Shown here one piece after another: positions 51,601-62,359 of a DNA stretch of 64,000 bases. Position 1 is the first letter of the stretch. The number at the start of each line of letters is the position of its first letter. The stretch is from Acanthopleura granulata (Eukaryota > Mollusca > Polyplacophora > Chitonida > Chitonidae): assembly GCA_016165875.1 (NCBI GenBank), contig JABBOT010000007.1:5923245-5987244 (forward strand). Direction: 5' to 3'. The notes beneath the pieces were generated by a model. That model made no database searches. It was not told the DNA's origin and saw only the letters and a program-made list of their open reading frames with translations. A program made the position numbers and the translations under genes.

Positions 51601-52161
51601 ATCAACTTTTAGGGTCAACCTTTTTTGTCCATTTACAACGTAATTAGGGAATATTGACCTGTGTTTTTACACTTTGACATAGCTTCTTTTGTAATGGCTC
51701 AGACCGACAGGAAACAAGTATTGTTTTCGCAGTGCTTCCAGAATGTTTGTTCTCTTTTCTGACATTTACCTATTATCTGAATGACGAAGAATAAATTCAT
51801 TGATGCACTGGAGATATTCTGAGATTTACCTCTTTTCATGAAATAGCAAGAACATGTTTAAACAAATTTGTTTCAGTTTCAGTACACTGTATAATTTACA
51901 GGTAAAAAACTGGAAAGTCTCGTGAAAAGTTGTTATTGATCCAAGATCGACTGTGTATTCCAGTAATTTATCAGTGTTACTTTTATAGTTGATATGCATT
52001 CTGTGAAATCCTTTTGTGTTTCCATAGAAATTCCTGTCTTCCCGACGGTTACAGCGAAGGTGACGTTTAATGAGTTTGAGTGGAAGGACGATTTGCCGGC
52101 GGCCATGTTCCTCATCCCCCGCAGCTTCCGGGAAGACCCGAACCGATTCCCAGACTTATGA
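39637..52161 (+). CDS. ANKRD13C: Ankyrin repeat domain-containing protein 13C
   Basis: Known in mammals as an ER-associated chaperone that holds back and helps mature G-protein-coupled receptors. Thirteen GT-AG exons join to 431 aa: 39637-39739, 41604-41645, 42773-42877, 43979-44110, 45180-45246, 45644-45788, 46102-46233, 46608-46675, 47343-47430, 48314-48463, 48894-48922, 50184-50284 and 52028-52161 (TGA). Residues about 35-95 hold two ankyrin repeats (GNTPLHLAVMLGHKECVHLL, QGWTPLAEAISYGDRQT). The ANKRD13-type C-terminal domain follows, with FYLELRWDFQSW, DFNGMHWERGDITFVFNGD, EVDILMSSDI, QSGWLFREDKT, KLPPGFPVKIEIPVFPTVTA and the terminal PNRFPDL. Paralogue choice rests on the EVDILMSSDI and GDRQT regions and the C-terminus, which match 13C rather than 13A/B/D. 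Human 13C has about 100 more N-terminal residues, absent here. No ubiquitin-interacting motifs follow, as expected for 13C. Confidence 0.95.
42178..42333 (+). repeat. tRNA-SINE, 5'-truncated
   Basis: Contains GGTCTGTTAGCAACCTTTGG, CCTTCCACCATAATGCTGGC, GTACAAGTGAAATATTCGTG and a TAAATAAATAAG tail. It lies in the intron between ANKRD13C exons 2 and 3. Confidence 0.75.
42372..42590 (+). repeat. Interspersed repeat C, copy 4
   Basis: Shares CCTTTTCACACCTTTACA, TTATTCAAGCACATTTTGAG and GTGCATAAATCACACTAAG with the copies at 28903, 31165 and 34368. It lies just downstream of a SINE in an ANKRD13C intron. Confidence 0.65.
44912..45105 (+). repeat. tRNA-derived SINE, 5' part
   Basis: A tRNA-like head (CCCCATGGCATAGTGTTTAGC) and a B-box region (TTAGTTCAGGTCCC) are followed by the body as far as GGTTGTGAGATTCCCCC. 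The usual AAATAAAT tail is missing, so the 3' end is lost. It lies shortly before ANKRD13C exon 5. Confidence 0.7.
47567..47682 (-). repeat. tRNA-SINE, 3' fragment
   Basis: The tail complement (TTTATTTATCTGATTGGTGT) and the AAAACCCACAACAATCTGC word mark a truncated copy in the intron between ANKRD13C exons 9 and 10. Confidence 0.65.
47861..47993. mobile_element. Foldback element with about 50-bp arms
   Basis: The left arm starts ATAGGTGCCTAACATCTTTG and ends GTGGTATGACC; the right arm read on the other strand starts ATAGGTGCCTGACATTTTTG and ends GTGGTATGACC. About 30 bp separate the arms. Intron 9 RNA could form a long hairpin. It is probably a small MITE; its coding-like frame (47842-48111) is a shadow. 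Confidence 0.7.
49613..49639. repeat. Short perfect hairpin
   Basis: GTGAAATATCA and TGATATTTCAC face each other across 5 bases in the intron between ANKRD13C exons 11 and 12. It may belong to a larger decayed inverted-repeat element together with 49751-49882. Confidence 0.6.
49751..49882. repeat. Near-palindrome of about 130 bp
   Basis: The centre is TGGAAATGATAA-TGG-TTATCATTTCCA, and the outer arms (CACATTGAAGGCTGA against TCAGCCTTCACTGTG, ACCATAAATATT against GATATTTATGGT) continue the symmetry with a few mismatches. There is almost no loop. It lies in an ANKRD13C intron. Confidence 0.75.
50385..50641 (+). repeat. tRNA-derived SINE, full length
   Basis: This is the best full copy. A degraded A-box region (GGCTGAGGGGGTTAGCACC), AATGACCCAGGAGCCTCTCA and a B-box (GAGTTTAAGCCC) are followed by TCTGCTAGCAACCTACAGAT, GTGGGTTTCCCCC, TTTCCTCCCACCATATTGC, TATAAGTGAAATGTTCTTGA, CATAAAACGCCAATC and an AAATAAACAAATAAA tail. 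Confidence 0.85.
50801..51454. mobile_element. Large foldback element (about 650 bp)
   Basis: The left end reads GGGGCCTGTTTTACAAAAAG and the right end, on the other strand, GGGACCTGTTACACAAAAC. Both ends continue with AGCC/TAAG-type words in inverted order. The interior has no transposase-like frame. It lies in the last intron of ANKRD13C. The target-site duplication was not resolved. Confidence 0.55.
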
Positions 52162-53493
52162 CTATTCCTCGAGATTAACTTCGTCCATATTTTAACCAGC
52201 ATGCGAGACTTCACCGACATAGCGGAGCGAGACAAATACTGCGGAGGTATGAATCTGATGGAAAACTGGCTGGCCCCAGATACTGTTGCTATGGACATTC
52301 CATTGTCAAACTTGGGCAATTCTAGTGCTGACATGACTTTAATATTTTAATACAGGTAGGCTGGTGGGGGCTAAGATAGGTAATAATGTAGAAGAATCAG
52401 GTCAGGGGGAGATAAATCTTAGATCATGTCAAGGCTTTCAAGGAGCCTGCTGACGCACAAAAACAATGCTTGTCCACCTGGCTGCATTTGGTGAACGGGA
52501 TAATGCAGTGATTGTTTTAGTAACATGATTGTGTATCTGTTTTATATCCCTTGTGTGATGATTGGTTTTCATATTAGGTTGCAAGATTTGTCGCATCAAC
52601 ATTCATGATCATATTAATATTAATATTAATTAATATTAAAACCACATTGCATAACTGAAATAGGAGATAGAAACATTTATCATATTGCCATACTATATTC
52701 ATGCTTTTTTTTTATAACAGATTTAAGATTTTTTTTTTTCTTTTAATTAAGTATGTGTGAACTCTGCTTACTTCCTCAGTTTGAGGTGAGCACATCAAGA
52801 TGTCTGAAAGCTCTGTGGCCTATTGGCTTTCAGTTTGATTGATTCTACCATATGTTGATGATATTTCTCTTAAGTATGATGCAGTTGCAAGCTGACACTA
52901 TCCACCAGCCAATGGTATCCACCCTTGCATTTGAATCTACATTGTTCAGCCATGATTGACAGCTCCTGAACAAAGGCTCGGGTGCTAAATGCTTGCTTGT
53001 CACTGATTGGGTGGATGTGTTGCTCATGCCCTAATCAAAATCAAGTACCTGAAATTAGAACAAAACCAAATGAGTGTAGATGCACTGTTTCAGATTGATA
53101 TGTTTACATTAAAGCAAATGATGTTTAAAACTTAAAATGTGTGAGTTGTTTACTTTGCTGATTTATCTCTGCTGGTACAAAATCGCCTTTACTTGCTGAG
53201 ATGACTTTTGTCTCATTAAATTATCATTTTCATAAGGTGTAATAATTTGTTGAGTTTGGATTATCAAAATCGTAAACTATAAGTGTTTTAAACCATGCAA
53301 AATACTGATGTGGTCAGATTTTTATACTCTGCTTTTTAATACACCGGACTTTGTAAATCATGCTGTGTTCATGAACATCACCTTGCAGTGTAAGTAATTG
53401 TAAGTATATGTACATTATATTTCTACTGGTCATTTTGTGTTTGAGCTGACCAGTTGTATGGTTTTTGTAATGATACTTAACTGTTCTGCTGTA

Positions 53494-53552
53494 AACACCT
53501 TGGTAATATTCTTGAGCACAGCGTAAAACAGCAATCAAATAAATAAATAAAC
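53494..53552 (+). repeat. tRNA-SINE, 3' tail fragment
   Basis: TAATATTCTTGAGCACAGCG, AAAACAGCAATC and an AAATAAATAAATAAA tail match the 3' end of the SINE family. Confidence 0.65.
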
Positions 53553-54435
53553 ACCTTGGTGAAATTATCAAGCTAGGCAAGATTCTCATTTCATAGTGTG
53601 CTCATGTCTAACTATCTGCTAAGACAAACGCTCAAGGACTTGGGGCCTACTCTCTGTTATAACATGCTCTTGTCAGGTTACTGTATTTCACCCCAAGTTT
53701 AGCTTTTTTTCAAGTGACACATGCTTGATTTTGATTGATTCATCCACCTTATGCGGCCACTTAAAGAGTTGGATTAATTTCGTGTTGGAAAAAAATTAAG
53801 TGAGCACTGTACTTAACCTAATATTAAAACGTAATATGTCACAAACTGTGTTTGCCTCTAAAATGGCACTGTTTTGGACACATTTTTCAGGAAATATGTT
53901 CTCTTGGTTAGAGGGAGGGTAGAATGACGGAAGCAGTAGTATAAAAAAAATCTCACAAAATCTCAGCAAATCTTCAAGATTGAAATCTCCCTTTTTTACC
54001 CTATTATGTACCTGTTGATATTAGAAGTTGGATGTTAAAGTTAAACAAGGAACATCCTGTGCAGTGCCAGATTTGAAATGACAGTTGCTTAAAGGTTGAA
54101 CCTTTCCCCTACCTAAACACTCCCTCCAAAATTAGCAGTGTTTAATGGAATAGCATCAGTTTTTGTAAGTTTTTTTTCTCCTGTCAGCTTTTTTAAAAAA
54201 TTTCAAGCATGCACCAGCTGAGTTTATTACCTCATTGTTCAAATTTACCTAATATACTTTGCATACTTTTCTACCTCACAGCAGCAAATGACCCTTTTAC
54301 GAGAGAAAACTCAAGCTGTCTTTAACTGATAGTTCATGTAAGCCTACCAAGTGTTGCACATGTAAGGCATTAGTGTTCATTGTTGAACTATTACGTTCAT
54401 CCCATTCATTGGCTAAGCAAAGGCTATAATTTACT

Positions 54436-54560
54436 ACATACCCTAAGTAACCTGGAATTTTGGCCGTGATGCGTATTTTTCCTGATTCTGAGAATTCTAT
54501 TGATTTTGGAAAAGTGGTTTGAGGTTTGTTTGGTAGATAGGATGAGGTCCTATTGGAACT
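54436..54560 (+). repeat. Interspersed repeat A, copy 3
   Basis: GGAATTTTGGCCGTGATGCG, TTCCTGATTCTGAGAATTCT and GTGGTTTGAGGTTTGTTTGG match the copies at 2043 and 13372. Confidence 0.55.
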
Positions 54561-55644
54561 AGATCCAAAAATACAATTTTAAGATATAAATTGCCTTAAT
54601 AAAAAAATGCTCTTTTTTGTGGGCAAAATTTTAGGTCATTTAGGGTATGATATATCAGGCAATTGTGTAAGGTAGACCCATTGGTGGGTTTTGCAGGGAA
54701 CCTCTGGTGTTTTTCTGAACAGAACCTAAACTCTGGGTCTCTTCATGGTTCTCTATAGAGGTTTGTGTGGATATCCTGTGTTAGGTCATGTCATTGTAAA
54801 GATATTAGTAGAGATATATCGGTGATTAAATGGTGTATGTACATAATAATCTAGATTAGTTATTTTATGATAAGTTTGTTCAGGAGCAAATAGTAAAATT
54901 TTTAAGTGTATAGTTTGTAAATAATATTTGTTAGTTTCATGGGCATAATAAAGAACGCAAGACTTGATTGGGCTGTGTGACGTCAGGTGAGTACTGTTTA
55001 AGTGAACGACATCCTGTTCACTTGTCACAGTTTCTCTGAATAATTTTATCCTGAATCACACCATTGAACCTGCCCACGTGTTTTTTTCTTCATAAGATCT
55101 GTCCACATTATATATAATCAGTTAGATGAGTGAACTTCATTACCAGTTTCATACCATTATCCTGACAGTGTGCTATTTCAGTAATCCATGAACAGAAAAT
55201 GTTGTTAAAGTAGTTGACCATTTAATCATTGTTTAATGGTTTGGATTTTTGTTTTTGTTTACTGCTTTCTGCTTTGTCAGATAATCGTCCTAAATCGCAG
55301 TGCAGACACGAGCGGTCAGCTGAACAAAATGCCTATCTTGTCTGTTTGCTCAAGTCATATTTCAGCACCCATGTTGTTCCATCGGCTCACAACGTCGTCA
55401 ATTTCAATGTCATTTCTGAAATTGACTTATGTCACTTGACAGGTTTCTGGAGTCCTGCAGATGTGGCACCACATATTTGATCCTCTTTCTTTTTTTTTTT
55501 GTTACTGTTTCTAGTCATTTGCAAATGCCAGCTGTATTATGTAGATGTGACTGTGTCTGTTTTACGATGATTCTAAAGTGCTATTTGATTTATCACATTG
55601 TTTTTTTCCTTTTTGTTGAAAAGATCCTCTATGTGTATGCAGGT

Positions 55645-55965
55645 CTTGTTACATCATCTGTTGCAGTGGACATGTTCTGTTCTTGTCATATGTCTCTAGT
55701 TGTTTCATCATCTCTTACAACAGACATTCTCAGTACAAGCCATATGTCTGTCTGGTTAAACCATCTGTTAGGACAAACGTTCTCTGTGCCTGTTATCTGT
55801 CTGTCTGGTTAAACGATCTGTACATAGACATTCTCTGTGCATGTCATATGTCTGTCTGGTTAAACCATCTGTGACTGCAGACATCCTCTGTGTATGTCAA
55901 GTGAGTATTTGGCTAAATCAGCTTTTAACAGACATCCGTAGCCTGTGTGTATGTCTGAATAGCAA
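55645..55965. repeat. Minisatellite of about 55-60 bp units
   Basis: Five to six imperfect units contain GACATTCTCTGTGCATGTCA, TATGTCTGTCTGGTTAAACC and ATCTGT in order. Unit length varies. The open frames over this array (to 56152) come from the repeat. Confidence 0.75.
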
Positions 55966-57025
55966 GTTTACATTTTCACACTACAAATGTGTCTTCACCC
56001 CACTCTCATCACTCTTCAACTTTTCTGGCAGAATGTTATCATTGTATGTGATGTGGGCCCTGCTGGAGCTATTTCCTGACCCTGGCATTTATCTTGCACA
56101 GATTAAACATCACTACCTCTTTGAAAACAATGAGCGATATTCATTTAGATAATTAAACATTCAAGAAAATCAATAATGTACCGTCAGACAAGTCAAGTCA
56201 TTTGTTATTGCTCTAATTTATTATTTATAAATCGGTTGGTTGCATCGTAGACGGTGTTTTGAACCTTACATCTGTGAGACAGTGTGTCACAAATTTTGTG
56301 GTTAGTACAAAGCTTTAAGAAGACAGTAGCCAGGATTAACTTCATGAAGAGCTTGATTTCATATGTTCAACATTGTGCTATGTGTAACCTATAGCAAAAC
56401 ACTTCTTCAAATTAACATATTTCAAAAGGGAAACAAGATCATGTAGATCAGGGCAGGAATTTATTCAACACTTGAAATCATAAAATAGAATTGTATAAAA
56501 AGTAAAACGAAGACGAAAGTAGGGAAATTGTCGTTGGTACTGTGTTCTGCATGACCAATCAGTGCAGAAATTTGAGACAAATTTGAATTTTTGACTTATG
56601 TCTTAAGATGGTTGATAAATATGGGCCAGGCCAGAATAGAATATATATCTGTCGTACAGCCTTTTTTGGAGTGTTGGGGGGATGGGGATTGGGGTGTGGG
56701 GAAGAGCAGTAGAATTGGATCCAGGATAATACATAAGGAACATGGACCGTTATGTCAGTTCTGTATCTTGTTATATTTACATTAAATATTTGTGAAATTG
56801 ATGTAATTACCTAACTTTATAACTTCTTGTGTTGGACTGTTTTGAACATCTTTTATATGCGAATATGTGAAAAATGACATGACTGACAATAACATGTATT
56901 CATGGTTGTCTCTTGTACAGGGTGATTTTCTCAATTACGTCCAATAGAAACCCATTTTCTATCTCCACTCTATGTTACTTTCTTTTGTTTCGCCCTGCAT
57001 TTGTGTCAGAAATGTAAAAAACTGG

Positions 57026-57360
57026 TTGCCAAATGTTTGTGCCAAAGCTGAGAAAAGCTGGTTATGACATGTACAAACCGTCAAAGGTGTGAAAAGTTGT
57101 TTGTCACGTGTTTGTGTCAAAGCTGTGAAAAGCTGTTTGTGATGTGTTTGTGTCAAAGCTGTGAAAAGCTGTTTGTCACGAGTGTGTGTCAAAGCTGTGA
57201 AAAGCTGGTTGCCACATGTTTGTTTCAAACTGGTTGCCACGTTTTTGTGTCAAAGCTGGTTGGCACATGTATGCGTCAAAGCTGGTTGCCTTGTGTCTCA
57301 TGTGTCAGAGCTGTGAAAAGCTGGTTGCCTCATGTTAGTGTCAAAGCTATGAAAGGTTGG
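57026..57360. repeat. 36-bp minisatellite, about ten units
   Basis: The basic unit is TGTTTGTGTCAAAGCTGTGA followed by AAAGCTGTTTGTGATG. Several later units lack the TGTGAAAAGCTG block and are about 24 bp. Because 36 and 24 are multiples of three, frames stay open on both strands (12-residue repeats), but no gene is implied. Confidence 0.85.
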
Positions 57361-57949
57361 TACTGTAATATATACCAGAGCAGTCTTGGTGTTTCAATTT
57401 GGAATAGTCTTAGAGGGCAGCCTATATAGAGGTATACCTTGTGGTTAAAGATGTAAGGCATCAGAATTTACTTAGAAAGTTGGTGGCTTTGAGCATGTGT
57501 GATGTTCTTAGGACCTGAATCAAGTAGCTCAAGAACTGTTAACTGTATATATGTTTGTCAGAGCTATTGTGTTAAAGATTTGCATCAATCTCAAAGTTTT
57601 GTAAGGACCATAAATACACATTGTACATGATGTACTTGCTAAATGTATATCAGTGTATTCTGTGTTTCTTATCTAAGCAGAAATGTACATAGCTCCTATA
57701 TTTAGTCTGTACATTGTTAGTTTATTATTTATAAATCAGTTTTTTTTTGTAAACAATCGTAAAATATATTATTGTACACTGAAGATGTGCTTTGGTTTGT
57801 GTTTTCATTGATTAACAGTTTGTTAACAACCCTGTTTTTGATACACAGCATGGTCCTTGTCCATCATACTTAAGAATATTTCACGATTACAACCAAGGTT
57901 TGGTCAGCAGACTAAGCATAGCTCTGAGTAAGCCCCTATGCTGGGAACA

Positions 57950-58265
57950 CCACCACCAGGAGAAAACTTGTGCCCTGAAAAAACAACCACCCTGAGAAAA
58001 ACCGTGCTCTGAAAAAAACACCACCCTGAGAAAAACCTTGTTTGAAAAAAAAAAAAACACTTTCCTGGTAAACCCCAGCTCTGAAAAAGCACTGTCCTGA
58101 GAAAAATCCTAGTTTTGAAAAAAAAAACAAAACACTGTCCTGAGGGAAAACCACTGCTCCTTAAAACTGTCCTGAGAAAACCCTGCTCTGAAAAACCACT
58201 GTCCTGCACTGAGAAAAAAACTCTGCTCTGAAAGAAACATCTCCCAGAGAAAGCCACTTCTTTGA
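57950..58265. repeat. Minisatellite, units near 30 bp, A-rich
   Basis: Units alternate CACTGTCCTGAGAAAA and ACCCTGCTCTGAAAAA with variable A runs. About ten units. The minus-strand frame (Phe-rich) is a product of the repeat. Confidence 0.75.
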
Positions 58266-58513
58266 GAAAACCACTGCTATGTGCCAGTCACCAGACAAAT
58301 CTCTAAATGCATAGGCCTGCTGATGAAAATCAGCAAGAAAACCTCAATGGGGTAAATGACCTAAAATTGCACTTCTGGATTCAATTGAATGTTTCACAAA
58401 ATAACAACCTCTGGGCAGGTGTTATAGTTCAAAGTTGTTAATAAAATTCCTAAAAGTTATAAGGCGAGCACGTAACAATTTCCTAAGCTAAGTATGCATC
58501 ATCTAAAAGGCCA

Positions 58514-58885
58514 TTTGGTGCCGATTCCAAACACGATCTTCATTACTTTTTAGCATTTTTTGAAGCGAGTAAAATGGAAATAAAGACTGAGGATCCACGG
58601 TGGACTTTGGGACATATTGAACATGCTGAAGCAAACTCACGTCACAGATGATTATTACTTTCTGTAGTTTTCCATTAAATACAGATACAGTTGTTCTGCT
58701 ACATATCTATAACCTAGAAGGTAGACCTAGAGCAATCATGGGATGTTTACAGCGGCTAAAAAGAATCTGTGGCACTGCTGTGCTTCTGCTTTTTCAGCAT
58801 TACCCAAAATGTCCACTGTGGTGTCTCAATGACAGGCAAAAATGCCCCAAAATAGTGAAGACCGTGTTTGGAATCAGCACAAAAT
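58514..58885. mobile_element. Foldback element, MITE-like (about 370 bp)
   Basis: Left end TTTGGTGCCGATTCCAAACA then CGATCTTCA; the right end on the other strand reads TTTTGTGCTGATTCCAAACA then CGGTCTTCA. About 29 of the outer bases pair with few mismatches. No transposase frame is inside. Confidence 0.7.
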
Positions 58886-59891
58886 GATATTTTTGATGAG
58901 GCGTATACTTTGTTTACTTAAATGTGGCCTGTCCTTTTAATAATAATTTTAACACTATAAATAGTACAGATATGATGATGTTTTATGAAAGCAGGTAATT
59001 TGAGTTATTCTTGATAAACAGAGAAAATATGATTTCATTAGAGAGTATGGATTTTCTACCATGTACATGTATATGTATATACTGAGTTATTGCACTAAAA
59101 CGTGACCACATTGGGACAGGCTTTGTGGATTTAAGGACCAAAGTGAAATGACTGAGGCAATATAGAAAATAACCTAAAACCATACTAAGCAAACAAACAA
59201 TATATAGGGTGTCTTCAATGAAGCTCGATCTGTACTTTTGATAACACTCGTTAGAAGCAGCTTCCAAATCTACATCGAAGAGGTGATGAAACGAACTAGG
59301 CCTTGGTCAAATCTGTTACGCTGTACGGTACATACGCAAGGATATTTGACGGCTGGCCGATGGAGTCATGGTATTATTATAGTGTGATTGATTTCAAAGT
59401 CAGTTATACTATATAACGCAGCTTAATTCCCAAGCGGCAATGATATATATATACAGCCGTATATCTGAGACAAAGTTGGTTTGTCATGGGGTATTAGGTA
59501 CCAGTTTTGAATTTCCGCGTCCGGTAATTACAACCTGTATGACATCGTGCAGGCTGGAATTTAAAGGCAAATTACAGAACTAAGAAAGGAAAGTGCAAGT
59601 ATCACTTTAATGTGTATACATTCACCACTATACAGCCCCGATGTTTATGAGAGGAAACGAATTTCAGAGCGTGTGTAAGCTATATATACATGTATATACT
59701 CATCCAATCTTTATCTCATGCAGGCTGAGCGTAAACGAAAACTTCGTTTCAGTGTTAAGTCGTTCACAGAAGACGGCCCCGCAAATTGAAGCGGAATCAT
59801 TGGCAGTGCATGCTCTTTTCCCTGGTCTATACCAGTGGTGCAACACGCGGTAGAGGTGTAAGTTCAATACCAGGCTCGGACACGAAATGTT

Positions 59892-60113
59892 TAATTAATT
59901 AATTAATTTATTTATTTGATTGGTGTTGTACGTCGAACTTTACTCAAGAATATTTCACTTATTCGACGGCGGCCAGCATTATGGTGGAAGAAAACCCGCA
60001 ACATCCGCACGTTGCTGGGGGATTTTCACACGTACGGCCGGAGAGGAAGCCAACATAAGCTGGACTTGAACTCTCCAATGGACTGCATTACGTCGCGCTA
60101 ACCTCGTGCCCAA
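59892..60113 (-). repeat. tRNA-derived SINE, near full length
   Basis: On the minus strand the copy runs from a head GGCACGAGGTTAGCGCGACG through the B-box (GAGAGTTCAAGTCCAGC) and the body to an AAATAAATAAATTAATTAAT tail. It is one of the less diverged copies. Confidence 0.8.
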
Positions 60114-60277
60114 AGGAAGGGCGGGAATGAAAAATTCCGGCTATTAAACCGACCATGCCATGTATAGAATATAAACATCAAAAAGACCAATTGCTATAAT
60201 TTATATAGATCTATATATATCACCGATGGATGTTTATGGCCGAGGATCAGCATTTTTCATGAATAAAAATCACTGAG

Positions 60278-60280
60278 ACA

Positions 60281-60313
<33 letters not shown>
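60278..60313. repeat. AT dinucleotide microsatellite
   Basis: A run of TATATA about 36 bp long. Confidence 0.8.
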
Positions 60314-60429
60314 CCCAGGTAGCTCACGGAATGTCCTTTCTCCTTTAAAGATTTGGTTATTGTTATCTGCTTTGGTCATCCCATTCTGTACTGTGATTAA
60401 TGCAATAATACTCAAGTGTACCAGTTACT

Positions 60430-60810
60430 TCTTTCGTTGAGGCTGCCCCATTTGGACGTTCCTTGAATGTGATTTCAATTTTGGCGTGCGAATGTTGTTG
60501 CTATGGTTGTCCTATATCTTCGGTTGGGTATTAATGCTCGGATGTCAGAGTTGTGTCTGAGGTTAACCTCTCTGGACGTCCTGTCTGTTCTGTTGGATAA
60601 TGATGCTTTAGTTGTCGCTTTAGTTGAGGTTATCATTTCTTGGGCGCCCTGTCTGTTCGGTTGCACTGATAGTTATTGTCGGTTGTCACAGTTGCCGCGT
60701 TGTTTCGGGTTATCCTTTTTGGAGACCCTTTCTGTGCGTTTGGAGGGTGATGTTCGAATGTCACAGTTGTCTCTTTCGCTGACGTTATACCATTTGTACG
60801 TTTGTTTAAC
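60430..60810. repeat. Degenerate minisatellite of about 70-77 bp units
   Basis: The words GAGGTTAWCC, GGACGYCCTGTCTGTTCKGT, and GAATGTCACAGTTGTC recur at 60438, 60559, 60628, 60705 and 60780. The first interval is longer, about 121 bp. Confidence 0.6.
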
Positions 60811-61124
60811 CGGGTTTGGAGATTGACCTGACAAGGTCATCTTCCCTTTGCGGCTTTCCAGCCTCTCTTAAAATGCAAATGTTAAAATGTCAGTATTTCC
60901 TGAATGTTAAACTGATATAACATGTTAAAAGATGTAATAGTGTTAAATTGTTACAAAACCTTACTAAATGTTGGCCTTACATTATAAATATTTTCTCTCC
61001 TCAGAAATTGCTACACGTTTGGATTTAATGTTATTTCATTTTAGTTGGCTATTTAGTTGTTCAGCTTGAAGACCGTGGTTAGATCAGAGGATGCTGACGG
61101 GTGATGTGCGGATGACGGCAGTGA

Positions 61125-61615
61125 AACTTTTGGAGGTCAATGTTTAAATGTCGAATTTAACGCTTTGGAAGAGATTTAGAGCCCAGCAAGAAATTTAATT
61201 GGAAGATTGTGTTCCAATGTAGGTCTAAGATTAAACGCTTTGAAAGAGATTTGGAGGTTGGTATTCCAATGTCACATTTATAACGCTTTGGAGAAGATTT
61301 AGATGTTGCATGGAATTCCAAGGTCATTTCAATTTCGGTGTCCCAAGTTCAGATTGAACGCTTTGGAAGAGATTTGGAGGCTGGTGTTCCAAGATCATAA
61401 TGAACGCTTTGGAAAACATTTGGAGGTTGGTCTTTCAAGATCAGATTGCACGCTTGGGTCATATTTAACGTTTTGGAAGAAATTTGAAGGTTGGTGTTCC
61501 AAGATCAGATTGAACACTTTGGAAGAGATTTGGCGGTTGAATGATGTCCCAGTGTCGAATTTAAAGTCTTGGAAGAGAGAAAATGGTGTTCGAATGTTGA
61601 ATTTAAAGCTTTCGC
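61125..61615. repeat. Satellite array D, left block (about 46-bp units)
   Basis: Units read AACGCTTTGGAAGAGATTTG then GAGGTTGGTGTTCCAAGATC and AGATTG, with variable ends; roughly nine to ten copies. The open frame at 61303-61623 is repeat-derived. Confidence 0.8.
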
Positions 61616-62359
61616 CGGATTAATTCGAGACAGACAACAGGCGGCCAATGCGTTACCTTTTATTCGGACCTATATATCTGTACATAGAAGAATGACTAAG
61701 ATCTCCTGCTTTTATACAGGCTAAAATGGATAACTTCAGACTTGAGTTATCCGTGTCTAGATAATAATATGCCCAAAGGGCCTGCAACTATGGCATACAC
61801 ATATCTCGTCTTGCTGCTTATCTTTCATCTTGAAGGTGTAAAATATGATGATTTCAACCTAGGCCATCTGTCAAGTTATTGGTTCAAAACCCAGCGTGTC
61901 AAGTATAGTCCATGAAGAGCTTTCACTCTTAATCAAAAGTTTCTACAATTTTACAACATGTATAACTCTTGGAAATATAGACAGGGGGTTCAGAATCTCA
62001 AGTGACCTGTGTCAGATAACGTAAGTAAATTCGCTTAACCCATGCAGAATAGGGTTGTGTAAGCATTAATGTTTATTTTGGACGAGTTTTGAATGTTGAA
62101 TCAGATTTCATGCATATACCTAGGAAATCGACTGCCTACCCTGCATCATTGAAAACCACTAACTGCTTCTCTCTTGCATGTTACCGGACCTATTTACTAC
62201 TTATACTTCTTACATATTCCTTCAGAAACTGGTACGTGTTACGGGTTCTTTTGGAAATAGATCTTGCAGTTATCGACGCTTAGAGTGGAAGAAATTTTCT
62301 AACACTGAAATGAACGCTTTAGAATTGTTAGGAGTTGTCTGCTAGTTGCAGATTCTCAT

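Larger units (their letters stand above)
52170..55620. other. Region 3' of ANKRD13C: UTR or intergenic
   Basis: No exon is recognised. It holds an ATTAATATTAAT tract (52610-52640), a SINE tail fragment (53494-53552) and repeat A copy 3 (54436-54560). The transcript end of ANKRD13C probably lies in the first part, but no single polyadenylation signal is decisive. Confidence 0.4.

Noticed and set aside
55229..56152. Overlapping plus-strand open frames rich in CACHMSVWLNHL-type repeats
   Set aside because: They derive from the 55.6-56 kb minisatellite and are not seen as exons.
57064..57429. Open frames over the 36-bp repeat (plus 121 aa, minus 93 aa)
   Set aside because: They follow from tandem repeats whose unit is a multiple of three; no start context, splice sites or family.
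57904..58257. Phe-rich minus-strand open frame of 117 aa
   Set aside because: It is the translation of an A-rich minisatellite.
59641..59853. Exon-like start after TCTCATGCAG near 59723 (AERKRKLRFSVKSFTEDG)
   Set aside because: The coding-like stretch is only about 22 codons, with no partner exon found upstream.
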